DNA from: Karalla daura
Taxonomy: Eukaryota > Chordata > Actinopteri > Chaetodontiformes > Leiognathidae
NCBI GenBank assembly: GCA_029224185.1
Contig: CM055198.1
Coordinates: 19,392,419-19,456,418, forward strand
DNA length: 64,000 nt
Reading direction: 5' to 3'
Below the pieces are notes generated by a model. The model was given only the letters and a program-made list of their open reading frames with translations, did not search any database and was not told the origin of the DNA. Shown piece by piece: positions 1-12,308 of this stretch (its first letter is position 1; each line of letters starts with the position of its first letter). The position numbers were made by a program, and so were the translations under genes.

Positions 1-616
1 CTGGGGCTCCAACCTTCTCGCCATTCGCCAATGCTGTGTGACTGACAGCGTCAACAGACGTCGTCCTCAGTCCAAATAACTTCCTTGACGAAGCCGCTAA
101 TAATTAGCTGATTAATTAACTGATTTTGCATGTAAAACAATGTATTGTGTCATATCTCTGATTAATCGTGACGCAATCTAGCACCACAAAACACCCTTTG
201 CTGTGGAGACTGTTGCTTATGAACTAGTTTGCTGTAATCTGTCTTAAATTAGACAAAATAAAGTCTAATCAATTCTCTATGTTGTTTACTTTTGTTTCAA
301 GCTAGAAAAACATCTCATTAACTCTTTGCTTTGACCATGACGCTGTGCCTTCTTACACCCACAACGTTGTGATTGGATAATCAGACCATGGGGGGGGGGG
401 GGGTGGGGGGGGCTTCATGATGGCTGCCATGGAGTGTAGATTGGCAGAAAAACAGATAATCTTTCATCTTTGTGTGTGTGATTGATCTTTGAAATATTCA
501 TGAATGGCGTAAAAAGGAGAGTGTCTTGATCATGCCAGAATAACACGCATTGGAAGAGAAAAAGAGCTGAGGGCTGCAGCTACAGGATGTGGTCCAACAT
601 GACGAGTGAATTTGTT

Positions 617-637
617 AGTGTGTGTGCGTGTGTCTGC

Positions 638-668
<31 letters not shown>

Positions 669-675
669 CGTGTGT
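617..675 (+). repeat. TG/TGCG microsatellite
   Basis: Interrupted TG repeat in the first robo3 intron of the window. It explains the CVCV-rich open frames read from it. Confidence 0.9.
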
Positions 676-997
676 TTGAAAATGTTAGCCTGTCAGCATC
701 AGCGTATGAGTTCCTATTGTGCAGGGGGTCTCATGAGAAGGCTCCGGTTCACAGTTCACACCAAGTCTTTCATCTGTCAATCATGGCAGAAGATTAGAAG
801 ATATCAAAGGTTTCCATGTCGGGAGTCATCTCGCCCTGTCGTCATCCATGGTGGGAGTGCAGAATTCAGGGGTGACACGAGGATAGCGTTTTTCCGGCTC
901 CACGCTGATTTTATTGGACTCGTATCATTGCGGATTCGCAGGACAACGATCGGAATCAGAGACGCGATGCTTTCATTAACACGGAGGCCATTTTTTT

Positions 998-999
998 CC

Positions 1000-1047
<48 letters not shown>
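998..1047 (+). repeat. CT microsatellite
   Basis: CT repeat with short interruptions, upstream of the Ig2 exon of robo3. Confidence 0.9.
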
Positions 1048-1053
<6 letters not shown>

Positions 1054-1504
1054 TGGGCTAAATAATGAATGCGCTGTTATTTGTTTACTCCATGTTGGAC
1101 CGAGAGATGTGCATTATTCATCTGCTCTGACAGGAGAGACAGCAGAGGAGGACACAGTCCTGGTAAAAAAACATTAGACGAGAGACAGAGCGAGAGAGCG
1201 CAGTCTAACAAGGACGTTGCCAGGGATTTGAGCAGTCATGCACATGCAAACACGATAATCGACTTTCTCTCAGTAAGCATGTTTTCCAGCCAGCCCACAG
1301 CCAGATGAAGGCTCAAGTCTGAATGATATCCAAGATAAATTGGTCTTTCTTTTGATTGTGGCGGGCATGTGTCTGTGCTGCTGCTCACCGATCTGTGGCT
1401 CTGATTTCCAGCCTTTATTTAAAACACACCAGACAGGCAGACGGTGCTTCTGAAGCTAATTAGATTTCTTTGTGTTTCTTTTTTTTTTTCTCTTCTTCTT
1501 CTAG

Positions 1505-4500
1505 TCCTGAGAGATGATTTCCGGCAGGCTCCGAGTGATGTGGTGGTGGCTGCGGGCGAACCGGCCGTGCTGGAGTGTGTGCCTCCCCGTGGTCACCCGG
1601 AGCCCACCGTGTCCTGGAAACGCAACAACGTCCGAGTCGTTGCCAAGGATGACCGCATCTCTGTGAGTTAGTCTCACCCAAAAAAACAAATTCCCATCCA
1701 AAGTTGGAGCAGACTTTTTAACTGAATTTGTAGTAGCTCGGCAACCGAAAATGAGAATTAATGGGATAAATTCTCACTAGATCTTGTTCAGCGTGCATGA
1801 ATAAACAATGGAATATAGTCCCAAAGAAATACAGGGCCTATTTTGTTATTTAGATTCTCTTAATCTTGAGGATTTGCTGCAAAAAACATGGTTTGAATTA
1901 ATACAAAATGCCCTTTACCAGTCAATGTAATGTAAAACATTAATTAAAAACTCAGGCTTTATGCTTTGCTATTCAGAGCTTTTTCATAAATGTATGACAA
2001 ACATTGTGCGGTCCAGCAAGAATAGCAGAAGATGCATTCACAGCCACGTTTCCAATGACAGAAGTTTGAATAGACTGTAATTCAACAAGGCAGACACCTT
2101 GGTTCTATACAGAGCAGAAAATGCCTCGAATTCTGCTGTCACTTTTGTTCTCTCCCCTCATGTGTAAAATCGACAGCTGGACATCATTCTCTGTGTGTTT
2201 GTTCAAAGGTATTATTTGGAGAAAAATGTAGAAAATGCTCATGCTGACAGCTAAAGAAGGGCAGGATTTGCAAACAAGTAGTAGAAACAGTGGTTTGGTA
2301 TTCACAGCCTTCATTTAGGCAAAAACTAACAATACCATAGACAAAATGCCACATGGAAAGCTGAAGTCCTGCACTTGAGATGCCGAGATAATACTTAAAA
2401 TACAAGAAACGAAAATAGTCAATAGACAGAAAGTTATGTGTTGAGATATTCTTGTAATTTCTGTGAAGCAAAGTAAAGTCAAAGTCAAGGTATTTTCTTT
2501 CGTATTGATATGATAATATAATACACAAAAAGTCTACATTTGCTATGCTTTATCACGTCAAGGTGCAATACTTCAGTTAAGTGTAATAAAGTGACTCGTG
2601 CAGCAGCAGGTTGTGAAGGATTAATGATTTGTTACACCGGTATCTAAATGCACGGTGGCGATAACGCTGAGACGTCTCTATCTAGGTGTCTTTTCGCTAA
2701 TCTCCTCCACCGCTGTTTTTCAGATGCGTGGCGGCAAACTAATGATCTCTCACACCAGGAAGAGCGACGCCGGCATGTATGTGTGTGTGGGCTCCAACAT
2801 GGTGGGCGAGCGGGACAGCGACCCCGCCGAGCTGGTGGTGTACGGTACGTTCACTGTCGCCTTTCGCCTCAGGAGAAGCTGTTTTTTTTAATTTTCCCCT
2901 CTCATCCGAGAACATCTTGTCCTCCCTCTAGAACGCCCGGTGTTGGTGCGCAGGCCCGTCAACCAGGTGGTGATGGAGGAGGAGACGGTGGACTTCCTGT
3001 GCGAGGTCCACGGAGACCCCGCCCCCACGGTCCGGTGGCGCCGAGAGGAGGGGGAGCTCCCCCGGGGGAGGTGAGAGCAGGGTTCCCACATGTCTCCCTG
3101 GAGGAAAAACCTGGAAAAACAGGGAAAATGAACAATGACCAATTTTCCAGTTAGCAAAAACATATGGAAAATGAGAAAAAAAAAGGTAAAATATCCAGGA
3201 AATTCTCTAGTGACCCTGGAAAATTACATATCCACCCCCCTGCCTTTTGAGTGAGTGCAAACGGGTTATAAGCTAAGCACATGATGCTCGTGTCTGTTGT
3301 CGCCTCATCCTCTTGGCAACATACGCTACAGAGCCTCTCTGCTCACCACAAGGCTGAAAATGTCCTGGAAAAGTCCTGGAAAATAATTTCTGGTTAGGAG
3401 TGGGAACGCTGGAGAGCAGCGGACATGACCGGAACAGAGGCAGTGTGGTGATCCTACGAGGCTGAATTAGAAGCATAACATCAACAGGGACGAGTCCTGT
3501 ATTGGATTATTCACTGGTGCGACCCAGAAAACGTACAGTACGATTGTTGACTAATTCATGTCTGTCTGTCAGACTACAGGAAGAGACCCAAGGGCTTAGA
3601 CAGAGTCTAAAGCCATCCATCTAAAGACAATGTGATACATATTCAACTAACCAAGTTAAATGATCTCATTTTATTTACTCTCTAGTGTCATTTTAGTCTA
3701 AAAACAAACTCTGTGATTGGCAAGAGCAAAGCTGGCTTCACATCGACTGAAAGAAAGCAAAACCACAGTAGCTGTCAGATGCCGTACGTTGGTTGCAGTT
3801 GTACAGAGCTAACAATAGATGAATAGCAACCGCACTGAACATGAGATTATTGATAGAGAAGCAATTTGTGTGAATCTGCGTGTCAAGGTCTGGTTATACA
3901 CAAAGATGCTGCAGTAATAATCTTTAATTTATTTTGCGGGGGTGTTCAGAGGTTTGTCAGCAGTCGTTCTCATGTAATATGTAGAGATGTTGCCGTGCAG
4001 AGACAGGTTATAACGCACGCTGCAGCAGAGTCATGGCGACTCGTGTGGGAGAGTTTGTTTGTTCGTGCTGAGGACAGATAATTGTGCAATAGTTGTTTTT
4101 CAGTTTTTTTTTTGTAAAGTGCCATATTATCTCCGGCCTTTCATCTTTTTCTTTTTTTTTCTGGTTTCATTTCTTTCATCTTTTTCTTCTGTGGTTTAGG
4201 AGCCTATGAAATAAAGTGAATTACACTTTGATTCGATTCGTTTCATCCCTTGCACAGACCAAGCACTCGGCACTACGCCTGTATCTGGCAATTTGAATAA
4301 TTTTACTCTGCAGAGTCCATATTAACTTCATATTTAATCTTTGTTCAAGGGATAAAAATGCCTCATAACTAATTCCTCAATCGAGTGAAACATTGATCAA
4401 CTGTTTCAAGAGTTTTCATAGATCCCGTAACAATGTCTGAGACAGATGAGACGCATTGTTCCACTCGCATCGAGATAGCGTCACCTGATCCTCGCAACAG

Positions 4501-7500
4501 GTTGATTGACAAGGGAAGAAATTACATTATCTCGCACAACTGGCCCGATTTTCCTTGCTTTGTGTAGATTAGTCTGCTCATTTTTTCTCCCCACACCCCA
4601 CCTCCTCCTTCTTCCCTGTTAGATCTCCCATTATCTGTATTTTTCTCATTTTCCAGGTTTGAGATCCGCAACGGCAACAGCCTGCGTTTGTTCCGCGTGA
4701 AAGAGCAGGATGAAGGCACGTACACCTGCACATCTGAGAACAGTGTGGGCAAGACCGAGGCTTCAGCCATGCTGCAGGTCCACGGTGAGAGACACAGCAT
4801 GCATATTGTATTGGAGCGCACACACACACACACACACACACTCACACAATCACACATACACACGTAGTTATGGGTGCATGAAAAAGCCCTCTCCTCCTCA
4901 GAGCCCTGTTCATGCTTAAGGTGACACCCAGCCACATGGCCGCTCTATCATGCAAATTCCCATTTCCTGTCCACTGCTCTGTGTTTTTATATCACTGAGA
5001 CCCTGTCCAGCGGTGCTGCCAGGAGCTTATGCTAAACCGTATGGATTACGCCATTTGACAGATGTTTGGTAGATGTGTGCTTTAACTCACTGGCAGGGAG
5101 CAGTCCTGGTATTAATAAGACATGACTCTCTCTCTCTCTGTCTCTCTCTCTCTCTCTGTCTCGCTTCCTGTCTCTTTATCTCCCTCCTCTCGCCTCTTCG
5201 CTCTCTCCGTGTCCTTTTTCTTTCTCCCCGTGCGTCTCGGTTTAAATAGTCTCAGTCGTCTTCCTCCGCTAATGCTTTTATCTCTGTAAATGAAATCCAA
5301 CCGAGCCGTCTTCCATTCACTCAGACTCTTTGTTTTTTTCTTTTTTTTTTCTCCGTGCTAGTTGTTTGTCTTCTGTCTTTGTTGGGCCCCTTTTCATGCT
5401 ATCACCGGTTCTGTTTTGTCACTCAGCGTTTCATCCATCTCATTAATTTTCCATCTCTCTCCATCATGTCGCAAACCCTATCATCATTCCAGTCGGCCCA
5501 TTCTGTAAGTTCACCTTCCGTCCAATTCTTCTCTAAAAAGAAGAAATTGCCATTTGCGTTATGCTAATTTTTCATTTCATGCTCTTTCCCGTGTGGTTTT
5601 CTTAATGGTTTTTTAATCAACAATCAATGCCTAATGGTGTAAATAAATTCCTCCATTAGGCCCTGAGATGTTGACAACATGCCTGTTGCTGCAGTCAGGC
5701 ATTAAGCCGCAGACTCTGTGACTTAATGTACAGCAGATTAAGCGCCTCTATCAAACCCACATCTGCTCTGCAGAGAGGAGCGTGTCAGGAGACTGTGACA
5801 CCATGTAAATCCTCCTCTCATTTGCAGCTACAGCGCTTCGAAATGCAGCAGCAGAGTTTTTTTTTTTTAATTAGAACTCACTGGTGGTCTTGGTCTTGAC
5901 TTTTAAGTAAGGACACGGATCTGGAGTCATTATTAAAGGGTCTGACTCCCGATATGCAGACGTATAGCACGGAGTGGCTTCTCCATAACATAACATAAAA
6001 AAATGGGAAAAACAAACAACAAAACAAGAGATTTACTGATGTGTAATCCTTTGTAGTGCTTAGCTCCAAAAGCAAATCCTACATTTCCCATAATGCATCT
6101 CAAAGGGATTTTTCAGTAGTAGATGTCAACCACATCTTTTATCCCTGATGACGTCTGCAGGGTCATTGACCAAACTGCCTCAGAGTTACAATATAACTCT
6201 TTAACCCTCATACCCTGTAAAGGACACAATTGTTCTTTTCAAGTTTTTTTTCATAACTTATGTTTCTAATAGTCTCCCAAAGAAGGATTCACTATTATTT
6301 GTATTTTCTTTTGTCATCACAAACACTGGCATATACTGTGATCAGGACCGAAGTTGATTAAAAGATTTATCCAAGACAAAGTGGAAAAGAAAAAACCTAT
6401 TAACATCTATTGTTTTTATGACGTCTTGACAAGGACACTTTTGTCCCTCAATGGTAAGAACATAGCAACAAGGTATGAGGGTTAAAAATAGATTGATTTA
6501 CACAGTAGAGCTCATATCATTTGCATCGTAGCTGTAGCAGAAGGAGTCATTACAGACGTAGTAGTAGCATCGCTCGTTTTGCATTATTACTCACATTGTG
6601 AGACGCAAGTAGTGAAGTCAAAAGTGCATTTTTTTTCCTTTTGAATGGACAATAAATATGATGTGAATATAAACATTTGAGATGTTTTATTATATGCTTG
6701 AGTGAATGGCTCGTGCAGCAGCTGGATATGAAGAATTAATCATATCCGGATCATTAGGTTGTAATAGTAGAGACAGTTGTAGCTTCTCTCATGTTGATTT
6801 TTGCCGTTTTAATCTTGTTAATGTTTTCCTCTCTCCTGAGTGTATTTCACTTTAACATTTTCTAATCAGGACGACCTCTTTGAGATATTAATAAAAACTA
6901 AATAAACAACTTTATTTCACTGGTGTCCTTGCCAAACCCAGAATCAGTCCTCATAAGACCAGGAGGCTGCCAGGACGTTGTCGGGTGAACTCGGGCCGAG
7001 CAAGCCGTTATATAATTTGCGGTGCGGGAGCCCAAAAACCTCTTTAAAAAAATAAATAAATAAAATGTGAGCGGAAATGCAGACAACTAACGCTGACTCC
7101 CTGTCAGAAAATAAAGTGGAGGACCTGTATCCCCCTCACTCTCAGCTGCCCAGTCTTTACAATAGTAATAGTAATGATCAACTTTTTAACATAGACACCC
7201 CACAAGTAACCAAGTAAACTCTACAATGATTAACAGATAAATCAATCTCATCCTCAGGAGGCAGAGATTAGTCCACCTAGGTGTTTAAATGTAGACGTTA
7301 AACAGTGAGATCAGATAAACTCCCAGAGCAGAAGATAAGCAATAACTCAGACCTAGCATCCCTGTAGAGTGATTATCCTGCACACTATAAGGCACCGTTT
7401 CTGTCAATATCTGTCCAATTGGGAGCCAAGCCCAAAGGCCCCAGACTCCATTAAAAAAAAAAAAAAAGAAAAAAAAAACTCTCACACTGGCAGCATGAAG

Positions 7501-7815
7501 CTCGCTCATCCGAAGCTATTTTAACACAGCTGCTCGACTTCCAAAGCTGGACCCTAGGAACTGCGGTAAACAGATGTCAGAAGGCAGCAACACGTCTGAT
7601 TTGTTTAAAGACATTACGGCGTCTCCAGAAATGCACAATTCACAACAACATAATCAAAAACCCGCCACCGAGGCTGATTAAGAGCGCGCGACGTCGTCCG
7701 TGTTTGGGAACACGCTCTCAGTGAGAACATTACGGCGCAACGCAGATGACTCACAGCTCTTGTGCATCGAGCCAAGTACACGTTTGTGTGTGTGTGTGTG
7801 TGTGTGAGTGTGTGT

Positions 7816-7850
<35 letters not shown>

Positions 7851-8982
7851 GAGTGAGAGAGGATGAATCCAGGCTGGAGCGGCTTCTCATCCGATGGGAA
7901 GAGAGAGCCAATTACTCAGACGGGGAGGTGGAAGGCGGTGGTCAGTGTAAATCTGCAGAGGGTGTGATGATGTGGCTAACGCAATGATCTGACCCGAGCT
8001 GGAAATTGGCATCTCGGCGTAGACCTTTTCCCAAAATAACCAACGTAAATGTCATCAGACCAGCGCTGCTGTGCGTTGCCTTGATGACTTGTTTTTTTTT
8101 TTTTTCCTTACTTCCGAGCAGGCAGAGGTGATGCCTCTCATTATAGAAGAGAGGGGCCATGAGCGTGTGGCGACAGATCAAAAGGCTGAGAAGGTTAAAG
8201 AGGCGACGTGTAAATCATGCTCGTTATGAGATGATGAGGGTTCTTGAATTCATACAGAGCAGGGTAGACGCCACTATGGCAGGTCAAAGTACTTGGAAAT
8301 AAACGCACGTTTCCATATGTGCCCTCACGTATACACGCTACATAATTTTTATATCATATTCTTGCCATTGTGCTTTTCCTGGTTAGATGCCAACCCCCAT
8401 TTTGTTACACTTTGTGCAATAATAATGAAATCTAATCCAATCTCTTACTATTCTACTCCACAAAACGTGGTTGTTTTGTCATAGATTTCATCTTTCATTC
8501 ATAATATCCCTCCATGGTTTCCAGCCTGTTGTAGAAAAGTAGCATTTAGAGTAATTAGGGCTGAGTGATGCCTCCCATTATGTTCCCATAGCAGTAAAAC
8601 CAGAAGTATTTCACAAAAATAGGTGTCTCGCACAACTAGAAGGACCCGGATTTGAGTCCTGGGTTGGACCTAGAGCCTTTCTGTATGTGGTGTGCCGCAT
8701 CCTCTCTGTGGTTTTTCTCAGGGCGCTCAGGTTTCCTCCCACAGTCCAAAAACACGCAATGCCAAGGTGTGAGTGTGAGAGCAAATTATGTGTGTGTGCC
8801 CCGTGTGACGGATCAGCGGGTGCGTGAGAAGCTGAGAACAAAGCAGTGAACCTGCTTGTCTCACACCACTCGCGTCTTGGAGCACAAATAGACACACACG
8901 CGCGCGCGCTTACCTTTGCACAAGCCTGCAGGAAGGTGCAGCCAAAGTGCACGCTTCACCATGCCCGCTGTGTCTTCTCTGC

Positions 8983-9037
<55 letters not shown>

Positions 9038-12000
9038 CAGACTCACTCAATGTCAAATAGACACACAGACTGGTTGAAGTTATGTTGATCCTACCTGGTC
9101 ATTGCACTACACACACACGCACACATTATTATTATTGTTGTTGTGATGATTATGATGATTAGAAGTATTAACAGTCCTAGTGGCTCATGAGTCCAAATTG
9201 TATTTTCTTTAGAGGCGAAACAACTGGTGCTGGTTCCACCCAGTGGAGCTGGAGAAATCAAAAAAGCGTGCGTTTTTTCCACACTGTCACATGCAGTAAG
9301 CAGGAGCTTCGAAATAGTTCATTCTCCCTCTCTCCTCCTGCAGTGCCACCTCAGATTGCCACAAAGCCCCGAGACCAGATTGCCACTCAGGGGAAGAGCA
9401 TCACCTTCCAGTGCGGCACCACAGGAAACCCTCCACCTGCCATCTTCTGGCAGAAAGAGGGCAGCCAGGTAAGAGTCGCGAGCAGAACCAGAACAAGAGA
9501 GCTCCTCTGACGGCGAAAATTGCAGCGGCACAGACCTCCACTACAGTCGAGGTTGTGTGTACAAAGCTCTGTGAATACATTTGCTTTCTAATAAGAAGCC
9601 TCAGGTGGATACCTTCGTTGTAAGTGTGATTTGGGGATTTTTTTCTAAACCTTCGCTCGCGCTGTATTGCTTATCATATATCAACAAGAGGAGCTTCACA
9701 CTTTCTTTGTTTCTAAAGGCGAGATCGACTCACCGCATGAGCAGCCTTTGTCTCATAAAATCACACTGTTGTTTTTTTCTCACACTTTTTCAAGGCAAAG
9801 TGGGTGCGAGGCGAATGAGAAAATGCGTCGGTGGGAAATGATTCTGCTCTTTGCAACCAAAGCGCAAGAGCGTAGCAATGGGGAGGAGGAGGAGGAGGAG
9901 GAGGAGGAGGAGGAGGAGGAGGAGGAGGAGGAGTAAGAGGGGGTTGAAGAAGTACAGAGAGAGTTAGCATGAAGTACAGCAGGTGTGGAAATTGCTTCTC
10001 CAGGGCAAACCCGCAGACACGCACTGCCCTCCTTCCACATTGTGCTCAACTATAAATACCCTGTTGCTCCACAGCAGCTGGGATCACTGACTTGGAGGAG
10101 CTTCAGATGTGTTTTAGAAGCAAAACAAGAAGAAGTTCCAGCTCCAGATTTTGACTAACCTCCAGTTGAGCCATGGTCTGGCTGTTTGTGGAGCTGTTTT
10201 TTTTTTTAGTATTTGGTGGGATTATCTGTAGCCCTGTAACCTTGGTCCCTCCACTGAAGTCTAAGCCTCTTAGAGGAATGAAATGGGTGGCTGAATGGAT
10301 TGATGTGCATCCCTTCCCCCTTGTTCACATCCATCTCACTTACAGAAAAACTGAATGGGACGACTCTAAAACGTCTGTCAGTGGCCGTCATCCCCCAAAA
10401 CACCAGACGCCATTTCTCTCAGCCTTTTTTTAAAGCCCTATCAGCCTGTCGATCCAACACCTTTGGCACAGACTAAAAAAAAGTGAAGAATCAAAATTAT
10501 AGTTTGAGGGCTGAGATGATGATGATGGTACTTGAGGATTGTGGCAGTGACACCATTTCTATTGCCGCCATGATATTAGTACTTGAGTGAAAAGTATAAA
10601 ATGTGCAGGGACACAGTGGATTGGCAGGCAGTCTCACAGTAAAAAAAAAGGTTTTGAACCCTGGGTCAGAACGAAGGTCTTTCTTTGGAGCAACTCTCTG
10701 CATGTGTTTTCTAAAGGCACTCCAGTTTCCTCCCACAGTCCAAAAACATGCATGTTCAGATCGCTTAGAGACTCTAAATTGCCCCTTGGTGTGAGAGTAA
10801 ATGGTGTGTGTGCCCTGGGATGGACTGGCGACCAGTCCAGGGCGTATTTGTGCACCAGGACAAGCTAATTCAATTCAAAACACTTTATTTATCACCACAG
10901 GGGAAATTTAGGTGTGCAGAAACAGCAACAACAGCAGAAAAACAGGAAGGTTCATGTTGTTCTAACGTAACAAAAGAAAAAGGGGGGCTGGGGGGGAAAG
11001 GTGTAGCTATACTGGTCGAAGTTTCATATAAGACAATATTGAAAAATATTGCAAAAATATTGGATGTGCAATAATGGCAGGTGTGAATAAGGCAGTTAAG
11101 GATGGATGGATGTATAAAATGTGAGCCAACTGGATGGTTAGAAGAGTTTTAAGAGCTACTGCTTCGATCCAGACTCTGCTGTGAACCAGCAACTAATCAA
11201 TCAGATGATCATTAGAAACTTCATCCTCTTTAACAGTTGTGATAATTGATGAAGCGCTCTCCATTGCCTCCTAATGCTGCAGTTCCTCTTTGCTTTCTGA
11301 CTTGAGGGGACGTTTGAGGACATTTTCTTTTTTCCCCTTTTTTTTCAACCATCTCCAGACACTTTTTGGTTTTAAATCATTTATGAGGGAACCAGCCTGA
11401 CATAGCCTCATGTGTTTTTTTTTTCTGCTCTCCTGCTTCTCCATCCAGATGTTGCTGTTCCCTGGCCAGCCACCGTCACAATCGGGCCGCTACTCCGTCT
11501 CCATGGCCGGAGAGCTGACCATCGCAGACGTCCACCCCGAGGACTCGGGTTTCTACATCTGCCAGGCCATCAGCGTGGCGGGCAGCGTGCTGACCAAGGC
11601 TCTGCTGGAGGTGGAGGGAGGTGAGACGTGCAGGCTACGCTCTGAGCCGTCAGCTAACGAGGAGAATGCATATTAATTACTAAGTAGGTGCATAACAATA
11701 AGGCTCATAGAGACCAAAGAAAGAGCGCAGTGATGGACCCCATGCTGGATGAGCAATGGTTTTTCAAGCTTAATGGCTCTCCTCAGGCAGCATGCAAGCA
11801 GCAGATTTGAGCTATTTGTCTTCTCTTTATGCACTGTATTCTTTTCTGCCTACTAAGCATCCGTAGCATTTTCCCTCTGTGCGCTGGAACAGCTGGCAAC
11901 TTTACAGTCACATTTTCTATAGGGCCGCTCTCCACATTCCTATGCACTGTACAGCTAATAAGAACAAACACAGCACCCTGTAGCCTAATCTCCTGCCTCC

Positions 12001-12250
12001 TCTTCCTCTTCCTCTCCCATCCCTCCCCCCCTAAAAAAACTGATAGGTCCTTCAGGTCGCGTCCCGCCGATCATTCGCCAGGGCCCAGCCAATCAGACGG
12101 TATCTCAGGGTGCGACGGCGCAGCTGCACTGCCGTGTAATCGGCGGGCCCTCTGTCAAGATTTCATGGGAGAAGGATGGAGAGAGACTTCAGGGAAATAA
12201 ACCGCGAGTGACCTTGATGGAGAATGGCACTTTGCAAATCACAGACATAA

Positions 12251-12308
<58 letters not shown>

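Larger units (their letters stand above)
1..1504 (+). other. robo3: robo3 intron before the Ig2 exon (partial)
   Basis: Non-coding sequence upstream of the first visible robo3 exon. The pyrimidine-rich stretch and AG at 1503-1504 form the acceptor. The stretch holds a poly-G run near 390-412, a TG microsatellite at 617-675 and a CT microsatellite at 998-1047. Open frames here are low-complexity products of the repeats, and no exon encoding Ig1 was recognised. Confidence 0.7.

Noticed and set aside
606..1065. Open frames rich in CVCVCV and LSLSLS before the first robo3 exon
   Set aside because: They are translations of TG and CT microsatellites, with no splice sites or family resemblance.
9667..10049. 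Poly-Glu (plus) and poly-Pro/Ser (minus) open frames
   Set aside because: Products of the GGA repeat inside robo3 intron 5.
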